Origin: Pseudomonadota bacterium | Lineage (GTDB): Bacteria > Pseudomonadota > Zetaproteobacteria > Mariprofundales > Mariprofundaceae | Reading direction: 5' to 3' | Assembly (NCBI GenBank): GCA_002401635.1 | Contig: NVTQ01000102.1 | Span: forward strand, 595 to 7,197 | Length of the DNA: 6,603 nt | In this document: piece after piece, positions 1-6,092 of the stretch | Numbering within the stretch: the stretch's first letter is position 1 | Layout of the letters: each line of letters opens with the position of its first letter | Notes under the pieces: model-generated | The model's database searches: none | What the model saw: only the letters and a program-made list of their open reading frames with translations | Told to the model about the DNA's origin: nothing | Made by a program: the position numbers and the translations under genes

Positions 1-3
1 CAT

Positions 4-1014
4 TCAAATCCATTGTAATGGCTCCTCATGCAATAATGCCGCCTGCTCTTTTAGTGTGAGTATATGCTCTTGCCAATAATTTTGTGTGTTAAACCACGGG
101 AATGCATGTTTAAACACAGGGTCATCCCAACGTTTCGCAAGCCATGCGGCATGATGCAACATGCGTAGGGTGCGTAAAGGCTCAATCAGTCGCAATTCCG
201 ATGCGTTAAAGGTATAAAACTCACTGTATGCCTTTAATAAATGATTCAACGAGCTTTCCATCGTGGCTTTATCCCCAGAAATAAACATCCATAAATCTTG
301 CACGGCTGGTCCCATACGCGCATCATCAAAATCAAGGATATATGGATTACCAGAAGTTCCCTGCAAACCAGCTTTCCATAAAATATTACCCGGATGTGCA
401 TCACCTTGCAGACGAATATAATCAGGCTGAACATCGTCAAACACTGCTTCGATTTGATCCAACAGACCCTCAACCAACGGCTCATAAGCCTGCTCCAACT
501 CATAGGGAATAAACTTATAGTCTAATAAATAATCATAAGCAGCATCGCCAAACGTATGTACATTCAATGCAGGGCGATGCTCAAAATCTTTCACTGCACC
601 CAATGCATGAATACGCCCTATAAACCTGCCAAGCTGTTGTAAATGCTCTTTATTTTCTAAATCAGGTGCTCTTCCCGCCCTTAGCGGATAAAGGGAAAAG
701 TGATAACCTTCAAAATGATGCAATGTCTCTTTTTGAACTAGCAATGGTGGCACAACTGGAATATCCAAGGCTTCTAATTCAAGTGTAAAAACATGTTCTT
801 CAAGAATCGCCTGATCAGACCAACGCTTGGGGCGATAAAACTTTGCAACAACAAAGCTGCCATCATCCAGCCCGACTTGGTACACGCGGTTCTCATAAGA
901 ATTCAAGCCCAACTGATAGCCATTGCAGGCAAATCCAAGGCTTTCAATAGCTTTTAATACTTGTTCAGGTGTTAGCTGATAGAATGAATCCAGCGGCTCA
1001 TGATTCATCTGCAT
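4..1014 (-). CDS. srkA: SrkA/YihE-type stress response kinase
   Basis: This 336-residue protein matches the SrkA (YihE/RdoA) family, cytoplasmic Ser/Thr kinases of the aminoglycoside-phosphotransferase/choline-kinase fold; E. coli SrkA moderates stress-induced cell death. Visible landmarks are the N-lobe lysine in VVAKFYRP (about K58), the catalytic-loop block QGDAHPGN (203-210, with the putative catalytic D205 and N210), and the metal-site block ILDFDDARMGPAVQDLW (226-242). Full length for the family is about 330 residues. Family members usually have HGD in the catalytic loop, so Q203 is a deviation; D205, N210 and the DFD aspartates are retained. The start is uncertain: ATG at 1014 and ATG at 1008 (giving MNHEP) are both possible, and neither has a clear Shine-Dalgarno. 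It lies 52 bp downstream of tlyA on the same strand with no terminator seen between, so it may be the last gene of that operon. The stop codon is at positions 4-6. Family assignment is strong; the substrate is unknown. Confidence 0.9.
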   Translation of the reverse strand: MQMNHEPLDSFYQLTPEQVLKAIESLGFACNGYQLGLNSYENRVYQVGLDDGSFVVAKFYRPKRWSDQAILEEHVFTLELEALDIPVVPPLLVQKETLHHFEGYHFSLYPLRAGRAPDLENKEHLQQLGRFIGRIHALGAVKDFEHRPALNVHTFGDAAYDYLLDYKFIPYELEQAYEPLVEGLLDQIEAVFDDVQPDYIRLQGDAHPGNILWKAGLQGTSGNPYILDFDDARMGPAVQDLWMFISGDKATMESSLNHLLKAYSEFYTFNASELRLIEPLRTLRMLHHAAWLAKRWDDPVFKHAFPWFNTQNYWQEHILTLKEQAALLHEEPLQWI

Positions 1015-1066
1015 GGCAGCCGTTTCAAACAGACTCTAAATAAGTTTGGGGCAAGCATAGGATGAC

Positions 1067-1801
1067 TCAGAGCTTCCTTAGCCCTAATAAAAACTCCACA
1101 TTGCCTTTCGGGCCATGAATCGGTGATTCAGTCACGCCCACAATCTCAACACCCGTCAGCTCTGCTTGTACAAAACTCACAATTTTATCAACGGCTTGTT
1201 GGCGAATAACATCATCACGCACCACACCTTTTTTCAAGTGCTTGCTATCCACTTCAAACTGGGGCTTGATTAAAGCCACGCACCAGCCGCCTACCTTAAG
1301 GAAAGGCCAAGATGGCGGCAGCACCCTTTCCAACGATATAAATGATGTGTCCATCACCAACACATCAACCGACTCAGGAATAATTTCAGGGGTAAGCAAA
1401 CGCACATGTGTTTTTTCAAGGTTGATGACACGCTCATCCTGCTGCATTCTGTAATGCAATTGCCCATGCCCAACATCGACTGCATATATTTTGATAGCGC
1501 CATTTTGCAGCAAACAATCCGTAAATCCGCCTGTGGAAGCACCGACATCCAGACATATTGCGCCCTTAGCATCAAAAGGGAAGAATTCAAGCGCCCCTTC
1601 AAGTTTTAGACCACCACGTGAGACATAACGAAGGGTCTCACGCACTTCAAGCTCAATATCAGATAATACTTTGCGACCCGCTTTATCAGACTTCTGCCCA
1701 TTGACATAAACAAGCCCAGCCATCACAAGACGCTGCGCTTGATTGGCAGAGTCAGCTAGACCACGCTCAAAAATTAAATGATCCAGACGTAGTTTTTTCA
1801 C
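1067..1801 (-). CDS. tlyA: TlyA-family rRNA (cytidine-2'-O)-methyltransferase
   Basis: This 244-residue protein is a TlyA-family SAM-dependent methyltransferase, often labelled hemolysin A. Characterised members 2'-O-methylate C1920 of 23S rRNA, and some also C1409 of 16S rRNA. The N-terminus (about 1-62) is an S4 RNA-binding domain containing LRLDHLIFERGL. It is joined through RYVSRGGLKLE (58-68) to an FtsJ/RrmJ-like Rossmann methyltransferase domain. The SAM motif DVGASTGGFTDCLL is at 85-98, followed by VDVGHGQL (109-116), DTSFIS (151-156), KPQFE (179-183) and GNVEFL (233-238). K66, D151, K179 and E236 fit the K-D-K-E catalytic tetrad described for TlyA. Translation starts at GTG (1801-1799), which overlaps the dxs TGA in a GTGA tetranucleotide; only a weak purine-rich AAAGAAG lies upstream, so coupling to dxs is likely. 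The hemolysin name is historical. Which rRNA sites are modified cannot be told from sequence. Confidence 0.95.
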   Translation of the reverse strand: MKKLRLDHLIFERGLADSANQAQRLVMAGLVYVNGQKSDKAGRKVLSDIELEVRETLRYVSRGGLKLEGALEFFPFDAKGAICLDVGASTGGFTDCLLQNGAIKIYAVDVGHGQLHYRMQQDERVINLEKTHVRLLTPEIIPESVDVLVMDTSFISLERVLPPSWPFLKVGGWCVALIKPQFEVDSKHLKKGVVRDDVIRQQAVDKIVSFVQAELTGVEIVGVTESPIHGPKGNVEFLLGLRKL

Positions 1802-3672
1802 TTATTCGCAGCTTCTTTAAAACCGCGAAGCGCATCTGTGATTGCAGCTTCATCCAACTGCAAATCACGCAAAATTTCAGCCTGCGTGCCGTGTTCTGGA
1901 AAGGCATCTGGCATTGCCATATGTTTAAATCCGCCACGCCAGCCTTGTTGCAAAGCAAAGCTCGCAATGGCTTCACCAATACCGCCTTGTCCCACACCTT
2001 CTTCAATCACAATCAATGGCTTATCGGATTGCAAATGCTTGGCAATCAAGGCTGTATCCAATGGTTTGATAAAACGTAAATTAAGTAGTGTGAATGAGCA
2101 GTTATCTTCATTTTGCAACATATCCACCGCAGCTTTGGCATCGGCAAAGCGTGTGCCGACTGAAATCACCAAACCAGCATCACCTTCACATACCACTTCA
2201 CCTTTACCAATAGGCAAGACTGTAGGTTCACGGGCTTCCATACCCAAACCATTGCCACGCGGATAACGAATGGCACAAGGGCCAGCAAGGGTAAATGCCG
2301 TTGCCAGCATATCTTTTAATTCTTGCTCATCTTTGGGAGCCATGACTGTCATATTCGGCAAACAGCGCATCATGGCAATATCAAACATGCCCGTATGCGT
2401 TGCGCCATCGGCACCAACAATGCCTGCCCTATCCATACAAAACACCACGGGCAAATTCTGAATACAAATATCATGGATAATTTGATCATAAGCACGCTGC
2501 ATAAAGGTCGAATAAATCGTTACGACGGGGCGCTTGCCCTCCACAGCCAAACCACCTGCAAAAGTTACCGCATGCTGCTCAGCAATGCCGACATCAAAAC
2601 AACGCTCTGGATGCCGTTTGGCAAAACGCGACAAGCCCGTGCCACCTGGCATAGCAGCAGTGATAGCAACAATGCGATCATCTGTATCTGCCAAATCTGC
2701 CAATGTATCAGCAAACACTTGGGTATAACTCGGTGCTGGGTTGGTAGATTTAATTGGCTGCCCCGATTCAAGGCAATAAGGACCAAGTCCATGCCATGTT
2801 TCAGGATCTTCTTCAGCGGGTGAAAAACCCAAGCCTTTTTTAGTCAATACATGCAATAAAATCGGGCCATGCAAATCTTTACAGTTTTCCAATGTTGGCA
2901 GCAAATGTTCAAAATCATGTCCATCAATGGGGCCAATATAACGAAAACCCATTTCTTCAAACAGTGTTCCTGGGGTAATCATGCCTTTCACATGTTCTTC
3001 CAGACGTTTGGCTACATCCAATGCGCCTGGTAATTTTTCCAAGACTCGTTTGGCAGCATCTTTGGCGGATGTATAAGGTTTGCCTGTAATAATACGTGCC
3101 AAATAAGAAGACATTGCCCCTACATTCGGTGCAATCGACATCTCATTGTCATTGAGAATAACTAAAAGATTGTTTTTGCGCGCGCCAGCATGATTAAGGG
3201 CTTCAAATGCCATGCCGCCTGTCAGTGCGCCATCACCAATAATGGCAATGCTATGATGTTTCTCGCCTTTTAAATCACGCCCTACAGCCATGCCGTAAGC
3301 CGCTGAAATAGAGGTCGATGCATGACCTGCACCAAAAGCATCATGTACGGATTCTTTGCGTTTGGTAAAACCATTCAGTCCGCCATATTGCCGCATGGTC
3401 GGCATGCCAGATAAACGCCCAGTTAAAATCTTGTGTGGATACGACTGATGCCCCACATCCCAAACAATTTTATCTTCAGGTGTATTGTATAAATAATGCA
3501 GGGCAATAGACAACTCAACCACACCCAAACCCGCGCCCAAATGCCCACCAATCGGGGCCAAGGTTTCAATCATATAATCGCGCATTTCTTGTGCTAGTTG
3601 CGGCAGTTGTTGGCGTGATAAAGCCTTTACATCAGCAGTGCCTTGAATACTTTTTAATAGGGAATAACTCAT
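1798..3672 (-). CDS. dxs: 1-deoxy-D-xylulose-5-phosphate synthase
   Basis: Dxs condenses pyruvate with glyceraldehyde 3-phosphate, using thiamine diphosphate (ThDP) and Mg2+, to make DXP. This is the first step of the MEP isoprenoid pathway, and DXP also feeds ThDP and pyridoxal phosphate synthesis. The 624-residue length is normal. Motifs run in the expected order: GGHLGAGLG (42-50), DVGHQSYPHKILTGR (72-86), GHAST (116-120), and the ThDP/Mg motif beginning GDGALTGG (146-153) and ending NDN (174-176). The transketolase pyrimidine-binding domain carries DVGIAEQHA (359-367, with catalytic E364), then YSTFMQRAYDQIIHD (386-400) and DRAGIVGADGATHTG (413-427). The C-terminal transketolase domain follows. 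The start is ATG at 3672, with a GGAG Shine-Dalgarno at 3684-3681 and an 8-base spacer. This ATG overlaps the ispA stop (ATGA), and the gene's own stop overlaps tlyA (GTGA). No key residue is missing and the frame is unbroken. Confidence 0.98.
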   Translation of the reverse strand: MSYSLLKSIQGTADVKALSRQQLPQLAQEMRDYMIETLAPIGGHLGAGLGVVELSIALHYLYNTPEDKIVWDVGHQSYPHKILTGRLSGMPTMRQYGGLNGFTKRKESVHDAFGAGHASTSISAAYGMAVGRDLKGEKHHSIAIIGDGALTGGMAFEALNHAGARKNNLLVILNDNEMSIAPNVGAMSSYLARIITGKPYTSAKDAAKRVLEKLPGALDVAKRLEEHVKGMITPGTLFEEMGFRYIGPIDGHDFEHLLPTLENCKDLHGPILLHVLTKKGLGFSPAEEDPETWHGLGPYCLESGQPIKSTNPAPSYTQVFADTLADLADTDDRIVAITAAMPGGTGLSRFAKRHPERCFDVGIAEQHAVTFAGGLAVEGKRPVVTIYSTFMQRAYDQIIHDICIQNLPVVFCMDRAGIVGADGATHTGMFDIAMMRCLPNMTVMAPKDEQELKDMLATAFTLAGPCAIRYPRGNGLGMEAREPTVLPIGKGEVVCEGDAGLVISVGTRFADAKAAVDMLQNEDNCSFTLLNLRFIKPLDTALIAKHLQSDKPLIVIEEGVGQGGIGEAIASFALQQGWRGGFKHMAMPDAFPEHGTQAEILRDLQLDEAAITDALRGFKEAANK

Positions 3673-4571
3673 TGACCGCGCTCCAAAATATAATCGGCAA
3701 GAGCCTGCAAATCTTCGCCTTTCTCAAGCAAATTGTCACATGCCTCAAGCGCAATAGCTCTTAAATTCTCTGCCAACTCACGCGCCCGTTGCAAGCCTTC
3801 AATCGACACATACGTCGCTTTGTTCTGCGCTTCATCTTTGCCCGCACTTTTACCCAAATCTTCTGATGTTGCCGTCGCATCCAAAATATCATCGGCAATT
3901 TGAAACAATAATCCAACCGCTTCACCATAACGTGAACAAGCATGTAATTCTTTTTCATTTGCCCCAGCCAGCAAGGCTCCCGCTTCACAGCTATAACGAA
4001 TTAACGCACCTGTTTTATGCAAATGAATACGCTCAACCTCCAAGACATTATGTATCCCAGCAGCCTCGGCACGCATGTCCATCATTTGCCCACCCACCAT
4101 GCCTTGTGCCCCCGCAGCAATCGCTAGTCTGCGAAGCAATGCAAGACTTGTATCGGCAGACACATCCATATCGCTTAACAATTCAAAGGCAAGTGTTTGC
4201 AAGGCATCGGCAGCCAAAACGGCAGTTGCTTCATCAAATTTCTTATGGCATGTCGGATTCCCGCGCCGTAAATCATCATCATCCATGCAGGGTAAATCAT
4301 CATGAATCAACGAATACGTGTGCATACATTCAATACTTACAGCCGCAGGCATCGCCAAGCTTTCATTTGTGCCGCCACAAGCTTTAAAACAAGCCATAAC
4401 CAATGCAGGGCGCACACGTTTACCACCCGCAAGCAAGGCATACGACATCGCATCCCACAAACGCGGCTCAACCACCTGCTGACGATCAGCCATGATTTTT
4501 TTCACAGATATTTCTAACTGTTTGGCATAACCCACTAAGAAAACAGGGGTTTGCATGGGCTTAACTGTCAT
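3669..4571 (-). CDS. ispA: Farnesyl diphosphate synthase, short-chain polyprenyl synthase
   Basis: IspA adds IPP to DMAPP and then to GPP, making farnesyl diphosphate for undecaprenyl, quinone and related lipids. The 300-residue protein has the GKR substrate motif (50-52) and the first aspartate-rich motif DDLPCMD (91-97) inside SLIHDDLPCMDDDDLRRG. Its two-residue-expanded DDx4D form marks bacterial type II FPP synthases. GQMMD lies at 161-165, HKTGALI at 185-191, and the second aspartate-rich motif DDILD at 227-231 within FQIADDILD. The ATG at 4571 overlaps the xseB stop (ATGA) and has no Shine-Dalgarno of its own, which suggests coupling. An in-frame ATG at 4556 (MQTPVFL) is a possible alternative and would remove five residues. 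The gene sits directly before dxs, the usual proteobacterial arrangement. Product chain length (C15 rather than C10 or C20) is inferred from family resemblance. Confidence 0.96.
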   Translation of the reverse strand: MTVKPMQTPVFLVGYAKQLEISVKKIMADRQQVVEPRLWDAMSYALLAGGKRVRPALVMACFKACGGTNESLAMPAAVSIECMHTYSLIHDDLPCMDDDDLRRGNPTCHKKFDEATAVLAADALQTLAFELLSDMDVSADTSLALLRRLAIAAGAQGMVGGQMMDMRAEAAGIHNVLEVERIHLHKTGALIRYSCEAGALLAGANEKELHACSRYGEAVGLLFQIADDILDATATSEDLGKSAGKDEAQNKATYVSIEGLQRARELAENLRAIALEACDNLLEKGEDLQALADYILERGQ

Positions 4572-4798
4572 TCGTCATTGCCATTGAGGACTTGTAAACG
4601 CTGCTCCGCACCATCAAGCAAGGATTCACAACGCCGTGAAAGTTTCACGCCTTTTTCAAACGATGAGACACTATCTTCCAAAGACATTTCGCCCGATTCC
4701 AACTGCTCTACCAGCCCAGTCAATTCCGTCAGTGCACCTTCAAAGCTTAAAGCTTCAATCGCATCATGGTCTTTTACATTTTTCTGGGCTTTGGACAC
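4568..4798 (-). CDS. xseB: Exodeoxyribonuclease VII small subunit
   Basis: XseB is the small helical subunit that binds the large subunit XseA; exonuclease VII degrades single-stranded DNA from either end into oligonucleotides. The 76-residue product carries the family signature across residues 18-71: SFEGALTELTGLVEQLESG, then MSLEDSVSSFEKGVKLSRRCESLL and AEQRLQVL. These are two helices joined by the ESGEMSLE turn. The start was chosen as GTG at 4798-4796 because an AGGGAG Shine-Dalgarno lies at 4810-4805 with a 6-base spacer, and the resulting length is normal for XseB. A longer in-frame reading from ATG at 4915 would add 39 residues unlike any XseB and run through the promoter region into lipB. 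It is the first gene of the operon and ends in an ATGA overlap with ispA. xseA is not in this window. Confidence 0.93.
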   Translation of the reverse strand: MSKAQKNVKDHDAIEALSFEGALTELTGLVEQLESGEMSLEDSVSSFEKGVKLSRRCESLLDGAEQRLQVLNGNDE

Positions 4799-4888
4799 AG
4801 CATTCTCCCTTTTAGCAATAAGGGCGAAGACTCTAATTAAAGTCATCCAATTTGTACAAACACAGAGAAAAAAGACTAACCTTGCGGC
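4799..4888. promoter_or_regulatory. Divergent xseB-operon/lipB promoter region
   Basis: This 90-bp gap separates the minus-strand xseB-ispA-dxs-tlyA operon from plus-strand lipB, so promoters for both must lie here or inside the neighbouring genes. A minus-strand TTTAAT at 4841-4836 matches the -10 consensus at 5 of 6 positions and would give a leader of about 30 bases before the xseB GTG; no good -35 accompanies it. The 10-bp palindrome TTTGTACAAA at 4851-4860 occupies the -35 zone and could be an operator, but this is a guess. No convincing lipB promoter or lipB Shine-Dalgarno is seen. The presence of promoter function is inferred mainly from the divergent layout. Confidence 0.4.
4805..4810 (-). 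promoter_or_regulatory. Shine-Dalgarno fixing the xseB GTG start
   Basis: On the minus strand AGGGAG is followed by six bases (AATGCT) and then GTG. This is the only well-placed ribosome binding site near the xseB N-terminus. It decides the GTG start over the upstream in-frame ATG codons at 4915, 4906 and 4846. An out-of-frame ATG lies within the spacer and is ignored. Confidence 0.75.
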
Positions 4889-5506
4889 ATGCGTATGATT
4901 CACCATCAACAACAAGCTTATTTAGAGTCAGTCAGCGAACAAGAAAGTATTGTTGCCGATATTCTTGCAAAAAAAGCGCCAGATACGCTTATTTTCACGG
5001 AACATCCACCGATCTACACACTCGGCACATCGGCACAAGAGTCCGATGTATTGCTTCGCGAAATCAATGGTGAATCCATTGCTGTTTATCATACGGGCAG
5101 AGGCGGAGAGGTGACCTATCATGGGCCGGGTCAATTGGTTTGTTATGCGCTGATTGATATTCAACACGAAAAAGATTTACACCTGCATGTACAACGTTTG
5201 GAAAGCCTCATCATCAACACATTACAAGATTTTAACATCCAAGGCATGCGTGATTCTCGTGGTATTGGTGTGTGGGTGGGTGGGCTGAAAATCGCTGCTG
5301 TGGGGGTGCGCTGCCGCAAATGGGTAACATTTCACGGCGTTAGCCTAAACATCTCACCCAACCTTCAACACTTTTCAGGCATTGTCCCCTGCGGTATGCG
5401 CGATGCGCCTGTCACATCCATGCATCAGTTAGGTGTAAAAGCGACTCGCCAAGAAGTGGAAGAGCGTATTATTCGCCACGCTAATACTATATTTCCATCT
5501 AACTAA
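4889..5506 (+). CDS. lipB: Lipoyl(octanoyl) transferase LipB
   Basis: LipB moves octanoate from octanoyl-ACP to the lipoyl-domain lysine of target proteins such as pyruvate dehydrogenase E2 and glycine cleavage H protein, through a thioester enzyme intermediate; LipA then inserts sulfur. The 205-residue product shows EHPPIYTLG (38-46), the family signature GRGGEVTYHGPGQLVCY (70-86), GLKIAAVGVRCRKWVTFHG (132-150) and NISP (154-157). GIVPCG is at 164-169. K134 and C168 correspond to the catalytic Lys/Cys pair (K135 and C169 in E. coli). The start is ATG at 4889, with a second ATG at 4895; an in-frame stop at 4877 prevents extension. The N-terminus is slightly short against many homologues, and no clear Shine-Dalgarno precedes it. 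The gene stands alone, divergent from xseB and convergent with higA; lipA is not in the window. Confidence 0.96.
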   Translation: MRMIHHQQQAYLESVSEQESIVADILAKKAPDTLIFTEHPPIYTLGTSAQESDVLLREINGESIAVYHTGRGGEVTYHGPGQLVCYALIDIQHEKDLHLHVQRLESLIINTLQDFNIQGMRDSRGIGVWVGGLKIAAVGVRCRKWVTFHGVSLNISPNLQHFSGIVPCGMRDAPVTSMHQLGVKATRQEVEERIIRHANTIFPSN

Positions 5507-5534
5507 GAATCGTGAATTTCAATAAGCTTATTTT

Positions 5535-5543
5535 AAGCTAAAT
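5535..5543 (+). repeat. Left target-site duplication of the MITE-like element
   Basis: AAGCTAAAT abuts the outer end of the left terminal inverted repeat. An identical copy abuts the right repeat at 5703-5711. A perfect 9-bp direct repeat exactly flanking both inverted termini is the footprint of a transposition event. Its intactness suggests a fairly recent or well-preserved insertion. Confidence 0.8.
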
Positions 5544-5570
5544 CACTACTGTCCGACGAAAATAACCCCT

Positions 5571-5598
5571 CGTCATTCCCGCGAAGGCGGGAATGACG
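5571..5598. repeat. dRS3-like palindromic hairpin within the MITE
   Basis: CGTCATTCCCGC (5571-5582) and GCGGGAATGACG (5587-5598) are perfect complements separated by a GAAG loop. The core ATTCCC-N8-GGGAAT (5575-5594) has the form of the dRS3 repeat known from Neisseria, where it serves as a target for some phage and IS insertions. Similar extragenic palindromes are common in other Proteobacteria. No T-tract follows in either direction, so it is not a canonical intrinsic terminator, but a stem this GC-rich could slow polymerase or protect the 3' ends of the converging lipB and higBA transcripts. Confidence 0.75.
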
Positions 5599-5659
5599 TA
5601 TAGAACAAGGTATTCTTTACTATCTCACAGGGTTACACCAAAAAACCGTTGCCGTACCA

Positions 5660-5682
5660 TTGATAAGTCGCCTGTTTATCAA
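5660..5682. repeat. Small hairpin abutting the right TIR
   Basis: TTGATAA (5660-5666) and TTATCAA (5676-5682) are perfect complements around the loop GTCGCCTGT. The arm ends one base before the right terminal inverted repeat begins. It forms the second internal arm of the element's predicted fold and is AT-rich and weak on its own. Confidence 0.5.
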
Positions 5683-5702
5683 ATTTTCGTCGGGCAGTAG
5701 TG

Positions 5703-5711
5703 AAGCTAAAT
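5703..5711 (+). repeat. Right target-site duplication of the MITE-like element
   Basis: This second AAGCTAAAT copy, identical to 5535-5543, directly abuts the right terminal inverted repeat. Confidence 0.8.
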
Positions 5712-5763
5712 GATTCATAAGTGCTACCTACCCTTCCCATTCCTTAATGACACAACATTCATC

Positions 5764-5786
5764 GCTTGACCCTTATCGCGTCAAGC
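5764..5786. repeat. Hairpin overlapping the higA stop
   Basis: GCTTGAC (5764-5770) pairs perfectly with GTCAAGC (5780-5786) around a 9-base loop. The right arm includes the higA stop codon (5781-5783, minus strand). It could stabilise or end the higBA message, but no T-run follows on the minus strand, so an intrinsic terminator is not claimed. Confidence 0.4.
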
Positions 5787-6068
5787 AGCAATGGCGGTAA
5801 TTTTGGCATAATCATCGCCATGTTTTATGCTAGCCAATTTTAAATCATAAGATGTTTGAAGATTCATCCAAAATTGTGCAGTAGTACCAAAAAAACGCCC
5901 TAGCCGCATAGCTGTATCAGCGGTAATTGAACGTCCTTTATTGATAATATCACCAATACGCGTTTGTGGCATGCCTGTTTCTTTTGCCAGCCGATAAGCA
6001 GTGACACCCATTTCTTCCAAAAACTCTTTTAAATGTTCACTGGGTGGCACTGGTGATAACTTATTCAT
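5781..6068 (-). CDS. higA: HigA-family antitoxin, XRE helix-turn-helix
   Basis: This 95-residue protein matches the HigA antitoxin family: it neutralises the HigB toxin by binding it and represses the shared promoter. The family-typical opening PVPPSEHLKEFLEEMGVTAY (7-25) leads into an XRE-type helix-turn-helix (about 22-45: AYRLAKETGMPQTRIGDIIN). The hallmark stretch ITADTAMRLGRFFGTTAQFW follows at 48-67, then MNLQTSYDL (68-76). Length is normal. ATG at 6068 has a strong AGGAG Shine-Dalgarno at 6079-6075 with a 6-base spacer, consistent with antitoxin made in excess of toxin. The gene lies 24 bp downstream of higB on the same strand, the toxin-first order characteristic of hig loci. Whether this copy is active as a toxin-antitoxin system is inference. 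Confidence 0.93.
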   Translation of the reverse strand: MNKLSPVPPSEHLKEFLEEMGVTAYRLAKETGMPQTRIGDIINKGRSITADTAMRLGRFFGTTAQFWMNLQTSYDLKLASIKHGDDYAKITAIAA

Positions 6069-6074
6069 AATTTT

Positions 6075-6079
6075 CTCCT
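6075..6079 (-). promoter_or_regulatory. Strong higA Shine-Dalgarno
   Basis: AGGAG followed by AAAATT and ATG gives an ideal 6-base spacer. It contrasts with higB, which has no visible Shine-Dalgarno, and would favour antitoxin over toxin translation from the shared message. Confidence 0.75.
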
Positions 6080-6092
6080 ATCCAACTAAGCA

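Larger units (their letters stand above)
5544..5702. mobile_element. 159-bp MITE-like non-autonomous element
   Basis: The element is bounded by 20-bp terminal inverted repeats, CACTACTGTCCGACGAAAAT at 5544-5563 and its complement at 5683-5702, matching at 19 of 20 positions. Each end is directly flanked by the 9-bp duplication AAGCTAAAT. There is no open reading frame inside, so it must have been mobilised by a transposase encoded elsewhere, which fits a MITE. A 9-bp duplication is compatible with several DDE families, IS4-like among them; parentage cannot be settled here. Internally it contains a strong 12-bp-stem hairpin (5571-5598) and a smaller 7-bp-stem hairpin (5660-5682). It sits between the 3' ends of lipB (plus) and higA (minus), interrupts no gene, and could contribute to the 3' UTRs of both transcripts. 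Confidence 0.8.

Noticed and set aside
1..3. Possible start codon (ATG on the minus strand) directly after the srkA stop, TGAATG
   Set aside because: Only three bases are present, so a following gene cannot be supported, though the arrangement would fit a coupled downstream gene.
1838..2823. Plus-strand open frames opposite dxs
   Set aside because: They lie fully antisense to a clear, complete dxs gene, have no family resemblance and no ribosome binding sites; they are shadows of its codon structure.
4799..4915. In-frame 39-residue N-terminal extension of xseB starting at ATG 4915
   Set aside because: It would exceed the family length, runs across the divergent promoter region and into lipB, and the GTG at 4798 has a far better Shine-Dalgarno.
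5521..5532. AATAAGCTTATT palindrome after lipB as a terminator
   Set aside because: A fully self-complementary 12-mer leaves almost no loop, is AT-only apart from the central GC, and has only a short T-run; it may simply reflect an AT-rich insertion target.
5571..5598. Intrinsic terminator for lipB or higA
   Set aside because: The stem is strong, but no T-tract follows it on either strand, and it belongs to the inserted element rather than to either gene.
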